Source: Cordylochernes scorpioides (taxonomy: Eukaryota; Arthropoda; Arachnida; Pseudoscorpiones; Chernetidae). From it: DNA of 64,000 nucleotides. The position numbers were made by a program, and so were the translations under genes. Below, piece by piece: positions 24,465 through 33,248 of this stretch; the stretch's first letter is position 1, and every line of letters starts with the position of its first letter. The stretch is from contig CP092879.1 in the NCBI GenBank assembly GCA_030710605.1, positions 26,245,844 to 26,309,843 on the forward strand. Direction: 5' to 3'. The notes under the pieces were generated by a model. That model was not told the DNA's origin and did not search any database. It saw nothing but the letters and a program-made list of their open reading frames with translations.

Positions 24465-25335
24465 TTAGGGACAGATAAGCTGCCTCTCTAATTATTTGTG
24501 TGAGAGTCTTTACAATGTTGTCAATATCTTCGATGGTTGACGCGTGGTTTATCTTGGTGATAATGTTATCTACATCTTGTATTGAAATTTTTTCGGTAAA
24601 TGTTTTCCAATCAGCATCTTTCTCTATAAATTTCCATGTTGAGTTTTGAACTGTCCTTTGCCTGTTAAAATTATGATAAATGTCAAAGGTTATTGCAACG
24701 TGATCTGAAATGCTCGTCAAAATAGTCTTCTTCCAGTTTTGTACAAAACTTATTGATTTTTTGTTTGAAATCGTAATATCTATAATGCTTGAATTTCGGC
24801 AGGTGGGTATCTTAAGATTATGGATAAAAAGGCTATGTTCATCTATGATGGAGTAGAATTTGAAACCATTGGAATTAGTCGTCGGATCAAACCAGACTGG
24901 GTGTCTAGAATTGAAGTCGCCACATAGTATAATAGGTTGTTGATTGTAGGTATCTAGAAGTTCCTTGATAAATTTTTGATTAGTGTCATTAAATCTATGT
25001 GGATGAATATAAAAGTTTGCAATAACAGTATTTGATTCCGCTGAATTTATAGAGGTGGTTGTACAAAAGGAGTTTGTGAATTTATTGATTTTATTGTATT
25101 TTAAACACTTATTCATAAAGATCGTTGCAGTGTATATTTGTTCATCTGTTGTTGAATGCACTATTTGAGATTCTAAATCGAAAATTACATCTCTATCAAT
25201 CAGATAAGGTTCCTGTATTAGGATGATATCTGGTGGGTTGTCTTTTATAGAAGCTTGAAGCTCATTCAGTGCCAAGATACTTTTTCTTACATTTTGTTGT
25301 GAACATTTAATTCCTTTTCCCTGCATGATATTCAA
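24376..25335 (-). CDS. LINE endonuclease (first part of ORF2)
   Basis: An APE-like endonuclease domain of about 230 residues that nicks target DNA for target-primed reverse transcription. Motifs in order: CSQQNVRKS, IILIQEPYL (catalytic Glu), LCGDFNSRHPVW (GDFN) and TSISDHVAITF (SDH). The frame ends with a typical linker, NTYWWDGNGEIEK. It then runs out of frame near 24,395, where the RT frame takes over. ATG at 25335 (MNIMQGKG) is a plausible start. One frameshift therefore separates it from the RT; otherwise the domain looks complete. Confidence 0.88.
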   Translation of the reverse strand: MNIMQGKGIKCSQQNVRKSILALNELQASIKDNPPDIILIQEPYLIDRDVIFDLESQIVHSTTDEQIYTATIFMNKCLKYNKINKFTNSFCTTTSINSAESNTVIANFYIHPHRFNDTNQKFIKELLDTYNQQPIILCGDFNSRHPVWFDPTTNSNGFKFYSIIDEHSLFIHNLKIPTCRNSSIIDITISNKKSISFVQNWKKTILTSISDHVAITFDIYHNFNRQRTVQNSTWKFIEKDADWKTFTEKISIQDVDNIITKINHASTIEDIDNIVKTLTQIIREAAYLSLNVKTRSGNHKTNTYWWDGNGEIEKRFPLY

Positions 25336-25499
25336 ACTAAATAAACAATAATCTCAGCTGCGAAATTTGCCTAATTGTCGGTTGGATGATATCTCGTTCG
25401 TTGGATAATTCTATCTATCTGTATTTTGTATAAAGGACAGTCCGAGGAATTAGCTCTATGATTCGGCGAGTTTCTAAATTTAGGATGTTTTAGACAGTT

Positions 25500-25695
25500 A
25501 AAAGCTTTTGACTTTACTTCGACTTTTTAAAGAAACTGATCCCAAGAAGATTGATCCAACATTATTGATTTACAAGAGAGAGAACAAAATAAAGAAACTT
25601 ATAACATAGCAAACAAAGAGAAACTTTTCTTATTACGATTAGCGCCTATTTTCTTGTGATCTTACACACATACTCTGTAATAATAATTAATTGAT
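25500..25695. repeat. About 190-bp dispersed repeat, copy 1
   Basis: Marked by GATTTACAAGAGAGAGAACAA, then GATTAGCGCCTATTTTCTTG and CTTACACACATACTCTGTA. The same words in order are at 55,722-55,915 and 60,630-60,825. The 60.6-kb copy is explained by the large duplication, but the 55.7-kb copy has no counterpart in copy A, so this is a dispersed repeat. No terminal repeats are obvious. Confidence 0.7.
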
Positions 25696-25699
25696 TAAG

Positions 25700-26248
25700 C
25701 TTAAGATATATATACACAACAAAAGCATAAAAACCTTGAGGCGTTAAAGATCATTATTTATCACTGAAATATAAAATAAAATTTTTAGTTTTCATGTACT
25801 TTTTGCCATTTCCTATATAAAAATCTAAAATTTAATTTCATCATCTTGAATTAATTTTTTTATCACAAAAATTAATTAAGTTTATTAAAAAAACTTATTT
25901 TTAATAAATATTTAAACTCTTTTATTTCAAGATATTTATTGAATTACACTTGTACACACACTTTTTCCTTCTCAATAATTGAAAGTTTTTTCTAGTAAAT
26001 TCCAATCCGTAGATCATGAATATACCCTTCATTTTTCAAAATTAACTCAATTTTTTGAAAAATATTGGAAAATATTCAATTTTATAAAGAAGCTGATGTC
26101 ATTGCTGTCATCAAAATATTTTGACGATAATGACTTTGTAAGCCAAAATATTTAATCATCATTTAGATGAAATGCATATACCATTGCAATTTTATATCAA
26201 GAAAATGTTTAAAAATACATTTATTTTCATAAATATGTTTGAATATAT
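25700..26248. other. AT-rich spacer
   Basis: The first ~230 bp still aligns with 60,830-61,050 (AGCATAAAAACCTTGAGGCGTTA shared). After about 25,930 it is unmatched in the window. No gene, RNA or repeat structure is visible. Confidence 0.6.
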
Positions 26249-26249
26249 A

Positions 26250-27528
26250 AATAATGCCGCCTAAATGCAAAGCTATTTCAGAAATATTCTGCTACTTTGT
26301 GAAAATTTACAATTCCCAAGAGGTAAACGTATCACCCCAAATATAAAAGAATGCTATAAAGAATATTTTGGTGTGGCCTTAGGTGATTAAGACAAGTGGT
26401 GGTGCCCCCATAGTGTGTATGGAACGTGATATCAAGGATTTTTGCAATGTATATCGAGGAAATCAAAAGGTATGCTCTTTGGTGTACCAATGGTTTTCGC
26501 GATTACCAAAAAACCACCATGACGATTGTTATTTCTTTGTCTGCAAAATCACAGGCCTTAATAGCAAAAATAAGCAAACTTACTTTTATCCTGATATACC
26601 ATCAGCTAGGCAACCTATTCCTCGCGACCTCGAGAATCCCATACCGATTCCAAAAACAGTTCAAGAATCCTATATCAAAAAGGATGATCAGCACACAGCA
26701 TTTGCAGATGATCACCAATTAGAAGACCCTGAATTTATTTCAAATGAAAGAGGCATTCCACCTTTATTTGATCAGGCATCATTAAATGATCTAGTTAGGG
26801 ATCTAGGGCTACTAAAAGAAGCAGCAGGAATCCTTGGGTCAAGATTAAAGCAAAGGAACCTCTTGTTACCACAAACCAAAATCTCTGTCTATAGAAATAG
26901 GAAACAATAGGAATTTTACAGAGCTTGCAGAAAGGAAACACAGAGTATCCTTGCTTTTTATGCAAGTGGGACAGCAGAGACAGAACGAATCATTATATAC
27001 AAAAAATGTAGCCTAAAATAAGTATGTTTCGCTTAGGTGAACAAAACGTTGAAAATGAACCGCTTTTGCATAAACTAAAAATGCTTCTTCCACCTTTATA
27101 TATCAAATTAGGGTTAAAGAAAAATTGGGTAAAGGCTTTAAAGAAAGATGTGGTGATGCTGTCAAATATTTAATGACTAAATTTCCGAAGATTAGTTGTT
27201 CTAAGATAACGGAAGGTATTTTCGTTGAACCTCAAAGTCGTAAACTAATAAATGACGAAATGTTTTTGAAACATTGAAAGAAGATGAGAATAATGCTTGG
27301 CTTGCACTCATCGACGTTTTCAAACATTTTTTGGGCAATAATATGTCACCGAATTATTCGAGAATCGTAGAAAATATGATTTCCAAATTCCACAAGCTCC
27401 ACCAAGATATTAAAATCATTGAGCAACGATACAATGGTCTGTGGAATCAACATAGGGTGGCGGATTATTGTTGGAATCTGATGACAAACAAGCAAAATAT
27501 AATAGACTTCACAGAAAAAAATCTTTAA
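26250..27528 (+). pseudogene. Decayed copy of an uncharacterised multicopy arthropod protein
   Basis: Several blocks resemble, from memory, a repetitive uncharacterised protein family seen in many arthropods. The readable pieces lie in different frames: ECYKEYFGVALGD near 26,345; KGMLFGVPMV near 26,475; DDCYFFVCKITGLNSKN with YPDIPSARQPIP near 26,520-26,610; LNDLVRDLGLLKEAAGILGS near 26,790; and WLALIDVFKHFLGNN to VADYCWNL at 27,300-27,480. The first ~40 codons of the longest frame (from 26383) are a shadow; the real frame there has stops and shifts near 26,505. The middle (26,910-27,280) is badly broken. Function unknown. Confidence 0.6.
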
Positions 27529-27644
27529 ATCCATGAAAATATTTTTTTATTACTTCCTAAATATTACTACATCTTTATAAATAATGTTTATTAAACCAAA
27601 TAAAATGTCTTTTCGCATACACAGAATTTTGTTAAGACCTTCCA

Positions 27645-28541
27645 TCTATATATATAAAAATGAATGTATGTGTGTCTGTTTGTATGTTTGTTTGTCCTTT
27701 ATGCCTGACCAAACCACTCATTGGATCGCCATGAAACTTTGGGAAGTTATTTAGTATAGTACTGGGAAGGTTTCTAGCAAATAAAATTTTTGAAATAACT
27801 TTTCGCCTAGAAATAATCAAGAAAAATATTCTAATTTATCTGTTATAATTCAACAATCTGCTCTAAATATTATCATGATGATACGATGATTTTGTAATGT
27901 AGAAAATTAGGAAAGACAAAATTCAGGATGACACGGCAATTTATTTGAGACAAGAATAATGATACAATTCAAAGGCAAGATACTATTCCTTTAACTTTCA
28001 ATTACCGAGGGAACCAATTAATATTGATTTTATTCAACTTATCGAGTATTTTTCAAGGGACCGGGAAAAAATGTTCACTTTATCGAGAGATTCGTTAAAC
28101 AAACCTTTACTCGGGTAAAACCCGGGCGAAGCCGGGTACATCCATACAAGAATAATGATACAATTCCAAGGCAAGATACTATTCCTTTAACTTCCAATTA
28201 CCGAGGGAACCAATTAATATTGATTTTATACAACTTATCGAGTATTTTTCAAGGGACCGGGAAAAAATGTTCACTTTATCGAGAGATTCGTTAAACAAAA
28301 CTTTACTCGGGTAAAACCCGGGAGAAGCCGGGTACATCCATACAAGAATAATGATACAATTCCAAGGCAAGATACTATTCCTTTAACTTCCAATTACCGA
28401 GGGAACCAATTAATATTGATTTTAGTCAACTTATCGAGTATTTTTCAAGGGACCGGGAAAAAAATGTTCACTTTATCGAGAGATTCGTTAGACAAACTTT
28501 TACTCGGGTAAAACTCGGGCGAAGCCGGGTACGTCCGCTAG
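27645..28541 (+). mobile_element. Non-autonomous Helitron with repeated 3' ends
   Basis: Begins TCTATATATATAAAAATGAA and ends with a GC-rich hairpin (CTCGGGCGAAGCCGGGT) followed by CCGCTAG, matching the Helitron pattern of 5' TC and 3' hairpin plus CTRR. It is flanked by A (27644) and T (28542), as expected. It encodes no Rep/helicase, so it would depend on a partner. Most of its length is three tandem 196-bp units (listed separately). Confidence 0.85.
27951..28541 (+). repeat. Three tandem 196-bp units ending in Helitron 3' hairpins
   Basis: Units start at 27951, 28147 and 28343 with CAAGAATAATGATACAATT. Each runs through ACCAATTAATATTGATTTTA and ACTCGGGTAAAA and closes with a CCGGG(C/A)GAAGCCGGGT hairpin. 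Only the last unit ends with a proper CTAG; the first two read ACATCCATACAAG and continue into the next unit. Related sequence occurs at about 45,600-45,970. Confidence 0.9.
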
Positions 28542-28542
28542 T

Positions 28543-29760
28543 CTTATATATAAAAACGATTCTCCTGATAATTTTTAAAAATAAATGGAAAGAAATTATC
28601 CTTATATCTATAAAAATGAAATCCAAAATCGATGTTTGTTATCGCGTCGCGCAAAATCTACAGAATAAATCTTAATAAAATTTCGCATGTAGGTAGCTGA
28701 AGATTTCGTTTAACATATAGGCTATTCAAAAAACTAAAAATGTTAATGTGCTTTTAAAAAAATAATAAAATACCAAAAAGTGTTAGTTCCAGCCTTTTAC
28801 CGCTTGGGCGCAGCACTGGTCGCGACGATAAATGAATTTGATTGGTTAATAATTAACACGTGGTTTGTTTACACGATGAATGTTAGTTTGTTAACACGAT
28901 GAATGTTCCAGCATCAAAACTCGCCATGTGTAAATAATATGGACAAGGTGACTCGCGAGCTGTGCTCGAAGGTAACACCTGCAAATTGAGATGATATAAA
29001 AAAATAAACGATGAATGTTTTTAAAAGGTAAGATTATCCAATCGCCGTGAAACTTTAGGAAGGTATTTACTATACTACTGGGAAGATTTCTGGTTTGAAT
29101 TTGATTTGAAATAAATATTCTTTGCAATTTTATTTGCAAACTTTCTACTTTCACTCGCAAGCAGCGCCTCTAGCGGCGTCTGGTGAAATTATATTTATAA
29201 ATTGTAACAATGCTTAAAATGTTTTCCAAGTATAATAAATTTAATTTGAGAATTTAGTAATATAATATTCCAATCATGTAAAAAATACTTGGCATTTCAA
29301 TATTAATATATATATTTTTTTAAATTGTAACGTTTTTGTGTTAAATGTTGAAATGTAATGTTAAAATATATTATTTCAATATTAATTTAATTTGCTGTTG
29401 TTTTATAAAAATGATGATGCAACTTTAATTGTTGTTGTGAAAATATCTTTATTTACGGAGCTGCTAACCATAATAAATGATTTTTGAGCCCCTAATTGTT
29501 GTTGTTGTTTATTATCGTTTGTTTTTATAAAAAAAATTACATTGTATGTGACGATGATAAAAAAAAAAGAAATTTAAAATTAATATATATAATTCATTGA
29601 GAAAAAAGAAATAAATAATTATCAAATTCACAAAAGTGACAATATTCTTATTTAAAATATAATAAATGTTTTCAAAAGATTATGTGTTTCAAAAATATAT
29701 TTGAACGCATTAAACAATATTTATATTTATATACGTTTATAAATCAATATATAGGTTAAC
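28543..29760 (+). mobile_element. Second Helitron-like segment, degenerate
   Basis: Directly after the T of the first Helitron comes TCTTATATATAAAAACGATTC, a plausible Helitron 5' end. Inside, TTATCCAATCGCCGTGAAACTT and CTCGCAAGCAGCGCC match interior parts of the Helitron at 45.3-45.5 kb. The rest is AT-rich. A possible 3' end is the hairpin near 29,800 followed by CTAA. Boundaries are uncertain, and no gene is seen. Confidence 0.5.
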
Positions 29761-29762
29761 AA

Positions 29763-30073
29763 ATGTTCGTTAGGCAAACTTTTACTCAGATAAAAACTGT
29801 GCGAAGCCGGGTACATTCGCTAAAACAGTTATTTACAAATCTTCGTTTGTGGCAAGATACTATTCCTTCAACTTCAAATGACCGAGTGGACCAATTAATA
29901 ATGATTTTTTTCAACTTATCGAATATTTTTCGAGGAACCGGGAAAAGATTTTCGAGAGTGTAGACAAGTATAGATTCAGTAGGGATTGGATGTTTGCTAG
30001 AATCGTTTTAACAAATGTTTGTTAAGCAAACTTTTACTCGGGTAAAAATCGGGCGAAGCCGGGAACATATATA
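29763..30073 (+). repeat. Two Helitron 3'-end fragments
   Basis: GCAAACTTTTACTC followed by GCGAAGCCGGGTACATTCGCTAA near 29,780-29,821, and a second copy GGGCGAAGCCGGGAACAT at 30,050-30,068. Between them is the CCAATTAATAATGATTTTTTTCA stretch seen in the 196-bp unit. They are broken remnants; the second is followed directly by the mariner insertion at TA. Confidence 0.7.
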
Positions 30074-31013
30074 CAAGGTGCGTTCATTAATTTCCAGGAC
30101 TGCTCTGTATCTTTGAAAAAATAAAACAAATAAAAAAACTAATTCAATATTTTTCAAAATATGCCCCTCCTGCCTCAATACACCCGTTCCATCTTTTTTT
30201 CCAATTGTCGAAACAGGAGATAAAATCACTTTTTGAGAGGTTCCTCAAGGTTGCCTTCGATTCAGCTTGTATCATATCAACGTTGTCAAATTTCCGTCCT
30301 TTCAAGTTAATTTTCAATTTAGGATAGAGGAAAAAGTCATTGGGGGCTAAGTCGGGGGAATAGGGTGGATGAGGGATCTGTATGGTTGAATGCTTGGCCA
30401 AAAACTGCAAAACAACATGGGCTGTGTGCGGCCGCGCATTACCGACGTGAAGTATCCAGTCATTGTTTTGCCATATTTCAGGTCTTTTAAGGCGCACTGC
30501 CTCCCTTAAGCACCTCATTATCCCCAAATAAACAGATAGTCCAGTCACTGAATATAATTCTTCTGTTAGATTTAATTAACTCATTTATTTTGAGCTTGTT
30601 TTCCTCGCAACGAAATGATCTTGGACGCCCAGTATGCTGATCATCGTTTACCTTTTCCCGACCTTTTTGGAAGCGTGAAAATCATTCAAAAGTTCTTGAA
30701 CGGGATAAAGCTGCATCGCCAAAAGCTTCTTTAATCAATTCATACGTCTCAGTATCACTTTTTTTTTCAATTTAAAACAAAACTTAATGCAGATTCTCTG
30801 CTCTTCGAAAATGGCCATTTTAAAATTAGAAATGCGAACCTTACAAGAAAGTTGTTTTGTTCTATTTTTAGATCGGCGCGTGCGCCACGAGACTCGTGCT
30901 TTCAGTCAGGTGTGGTCGAATGTCCAATATTCAACTCTGTAAAAAATATTTTCTCTAGCTTTTTTATTTATTTTATTTTTTAACCAGTCCTGGAAATTAA
31001 TGAACGCACCTTG
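30074..31013 (-). mobile_element. Decayed mariner element
   Basis: 940 bp with perfect 29-bp inverted ends beginning CAAGGTGCGTTCATTAATTT, flanked by TA on both sides. A full mariner is about 1.3 kb, so about 350 bp has been lost from the middle. The inverted ends have stayed perfect although the gene is dead, so the copy could still be mobilised by an active transposase (inference). Confidence 0.92.
30144..30818 (-). pseudogene. mariner transposase remnant
   Basis: The N-terminus reads MAIFEEQRICIKFCFKLK, then ETYELIKEAFGDAALSRSRT and a TGA in place of the usual Trp of FEWF. The central third, including the first catalytic Asp, is deleted. The C-terminal part has HVGNARPHTAHV where active mariners have an Asp before NAR(P/A); here it is Gly. 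SPDLAPNDFFLYPKLK carries the third Asp (DD34D type). Dead. Confidence 0.9.
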
Positions 31014-31376
31014 TATATATATATATATATATATATATGTTTTTTGGCTATGCACGCCCTCAATATGTAACTAATCTCGCTCAAATTTGAACAGGATAGA
31101 GAGTTAAATCTGGAAGAGTTTTTTGTCGCACTTTAACCAAGAAAAATTATATTTAACCAAGTACTGAGCAACAATATATTTTTAGTCAGAAATGATGATG
31201 ACAATATTGCCGTATCATGCTTGATTGCATTAAAAAATTCTTTTGGAGAATATTCACTAAAGCAGACCACGGGCGAAGCCAGATGATGATTAATAGTAGG
31301 CAGAAACAAAATTCTACCAGCGAAACATTCACTCGAGCAGAAGACACACGAAGCCAGGTCATCTCTATATATAAAA
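31014..31376. repeat. TA microsatellite and Helitron debris
   Basis: (TA)n at 31,014-31,037, then AT-rich DNA. Fragments such as GACCACGGGCGAAGCCAG (31,266) and GACACACGAAGCCAGGTCATC (31,343) are eroded Helitron 3' hairpins. No gene. Confidence 0.6.
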
Positions 31377-31423
31377 TATCGTTTCTCGGCCTTTTGGCTA
31401 AGATCATGTAGTATATCTCTAGA
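31377..31423 (+). ncRNA. U2 snRNA 5'-end fragment (pseudogene)
   Basis: ATCGTTTCTCGGCCTTTTGG followed by CTAAGATCATGTAGTAT matches the very conserved 5' end of U2 snRNA (which includes the branch-site-pairing GUAGUAU). Only about 40-47 nt match; the rest of U2, including the Sm site, is absent. It is preceded by TCTATATATAAAAT, which resembles a Helitron 5' end. A retro-copied or captured fragment, not a working gene. Confidence 0.8.
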
Positions 31424-31609
31424 TATTTTTATTTACGTATATCTTTTTAAAAATCTATTCAGTAGAGAGTGGATATGTTTGCTCGAAAAATAAATTTCAT
31501 ATCCCTATATATAGTCACGACCGTCTTTCCTCATCGGCCTCTGTCACGGATGCGCGCGCACAGGGAGGTCACGTGCTCGTCGGCAGCCAATAAAAATTTA
31601 AAAAAAAAC

Positions 31610-31696
31610 TCCCTCGAGCCGGATTTGAACCAGCGACCTAAGGATCACCGTTGTAACATCTACAGTCCTCCGCTCTGCCAACTGAGCTATCGAGGG
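31610..31696 (-). tRNA. tRNA-Tyr (GTA) with 14-nt intron, copy 1
   Basis: Cloverleaf on the minus strand: acceptor CCCTCGA/TCGAGGG with C1-G72 (a eukaryotic tRNA-Tyr identity pair), D arm GCTC...GAGC, anticodon arm GAGGACTGTAG then intron then ATCCTT, T arm GCTGGTTCAAATCCGGC, discriminator A. The anticodon is GTA. The 14-nt intron sits after position 37, the canonical place. An oligo-T stretch follows the 3' end (pol III terminator). It appears functional. Confidence 0.95.
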
Positions 31697-31720
31697 ATAC
31701 AAACTGTATGAATAAGTTTA

Positions 31721-31728
31721 CCTTATAA
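31721..31728 (-). promoter_or_regulatory. TATA-like element upstream of tRNA-Tyr copy 1
   Basis: TTATAAGG lies 25-32 bp before the first tRNA base. The same word is at the same distance in the other three copies, and the surrounding ~70 bp is conserved. An upstream TATA-like box helping pol III is plausible; the conservation could also simply reflect recent unit duplication. Confidence 0.5.
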
Positions 31729-32031
31729 AGTCAACTAATCCTATTTCTACACAAAATGTACTCATACATATTGTTACATCAATTTTAATGCGCCTTACAT
31801 TTATTCAAAATATTCTATGATATTTAATATTTATTTAAAACAGAATATTTTGATTAGCATTTTTATTTAACAGTTGGGAGAGACACGCCATATCCACAAT
31901 TTGGATAATTGCGTGTATATTTTAAATTATATACAATTAATACAATTGAACATTGGAAATCATTAAAATTAAACGTTCAATGTCAAATTTTACATATAGC
32001 AATTATAAGTAGTAGCTTGAAATATGTACAG

Positions 32032-32700
32032 TCAACGCTTTCGCCTCAAAATATACATCCCGCAGAATCTATTAAACTTGATGTATTGGTCTTTATTGCA
32101 AGCAGCTTGTTTTGTATTAGTCAGGTAAAGTTGGTTTTCTTCCCTTAGATCAGAGGTTAATGGACAGTCTATCAGAAGATGTCCAGGGGTTTGTTGTTCG
32201 TTTCCACAAGTGCATGCAGGTGAACCAATTTTGCCAATTCTAAACAAATATGTGTTGAAGTCACCATGTCCAGTAAAAAATTGAACGTTATAGAAGTTGG
32301 GTCGAACATAGTTAGGAATTCTTGAAGTATCAAAGAATCCCTTGAAATTATCATTGGCACCTCCATAGTATTCCTCAAATTTCTGGTTTATAAAATTAGA
32401 TATCATTTTTCTTTTAGTTGGATCTGATTTTTTGTATACAATATTCATTTTTAGTATATTTGTTTCAATAAAATCCGTGAGCTTTGGTGTTCTAGCAACA
32501 ATATGAGTACAGTTTGAAGATGTTGAATTATAAACCTGTGTACTGTGCTTCAAAATTTTGTACTGCAGAGAGTTTAATTTATCTTTGACTTTTTTGGGTA
32601 TAAAGTTGTACCAGATCGTGGAACCATAAGTTAGTGAACTTCGAAACAGTGTCTTATAGAGTTCTATTCTTCTTTTACTGTCCAGTCCTTTTTATAGTTT
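32032..32700 (-). pseudogene. 5'-truncated R1-like LINE fragment
   Basis: The C-terminal end of a LINE ORF2: RRIELYKTLFRSSLTYGS, then STSSNCTHIVARTPKLTDF and ACTCGNEQQTPGHLLIDC (CCHC). It parallels the end of the LINE at 22.3 kb (SSNCVHSLAKIPLLIDY; CFCGGEIQDSKHLLMNC) but is clearly a different lineage. The upstream end meets the Helitron terminus at 32,728, and a stop lies near 32,697. Only about the last 200 codons survive. Confidence 0.85.
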
Positions 32701-33248
32701 CACTCCTTCTGTAATATTTATTGTACACTAGCCTAATGACCCTGGCAACGCCCGGGTTTTACCCGATTAAATGTTTTTATTCAAATAATATTCGTTACAA
32801 TTATAAATTGGCGCAGTGGATGTCACTTTTGTGCAACGTCCCGCTCCAAACTTTGTGTCTGAGAAGCGATATTTTTATAGAAAGATGATCTGGCTTTTGT
32901 TTTCTGCTCGAATGAATGTTTTTCTGTTTGAATTTTGTTCCTGCGTACAAAATAATGAACTGGTTTCACCCGTGGTCTCTGCTTTTTGGAATTTTTCCCG
33001 ATATAATTATGTATCTAATAATCAAACATGATACAGCAATATCGTCATCATCATTTTCTGACTAAAAATATATAGTTTTAATAATTGATTTATATATTTT
33101 TTAAAATAGCCTATCGTCTTCCCCGTATTTTTTTACCTATGTATGGAAATTTTGGTTTGAATTAGTGAACTACTGCGAATTTGTATACCGGACATACAAA
33201 CCAACAAACAAACAGACAAACATACAAACATTCATTTTTATATATATA

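Larger units (their letters stand above)
22070..25495 (-). mobile_element. R1-clade non-LTR retrotransposon (LINE)
   Basis: About 3.4 kb present in copy A of the duplicated segment and absent from copy B: the shared flank CAAAGAATAATCTCT (ends 22,069) continues in copy B at about 60,617 directly into the sequence found after 25,495 in copy A. On the minus strand it carries an endonuclease followed by a reverse transcriptase with a C-terminal CCHC motif. That layout and the IDIAGAFDNAWW motif fit the R1 clade. I see no ORF1, so the element may be 5'-truncated. Exact ends and target duplication could not be fixed by eye. Confidence 0.82.

Noticed and set aside
26383..26505. The N-terminal 40 residues of the 26383-26910 frame as genuine protein
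   Set aside because: Another frame over the same bases (with stops) carries the family-like blocks, so this part of the open frame is a shadow before a frameshift.
31497..31769. tRNA-derived SINE as the explanation for the tRNA-Tyr units
   Set aside because: The tRNA is complete with its intron, C1-G72 pair and terminator T-run, and conserved sequence lies on both sides including upstream. SINEs usually carry a degraded tRNA head and an A-rich or repeat tail. Not excluded for the whole unit.
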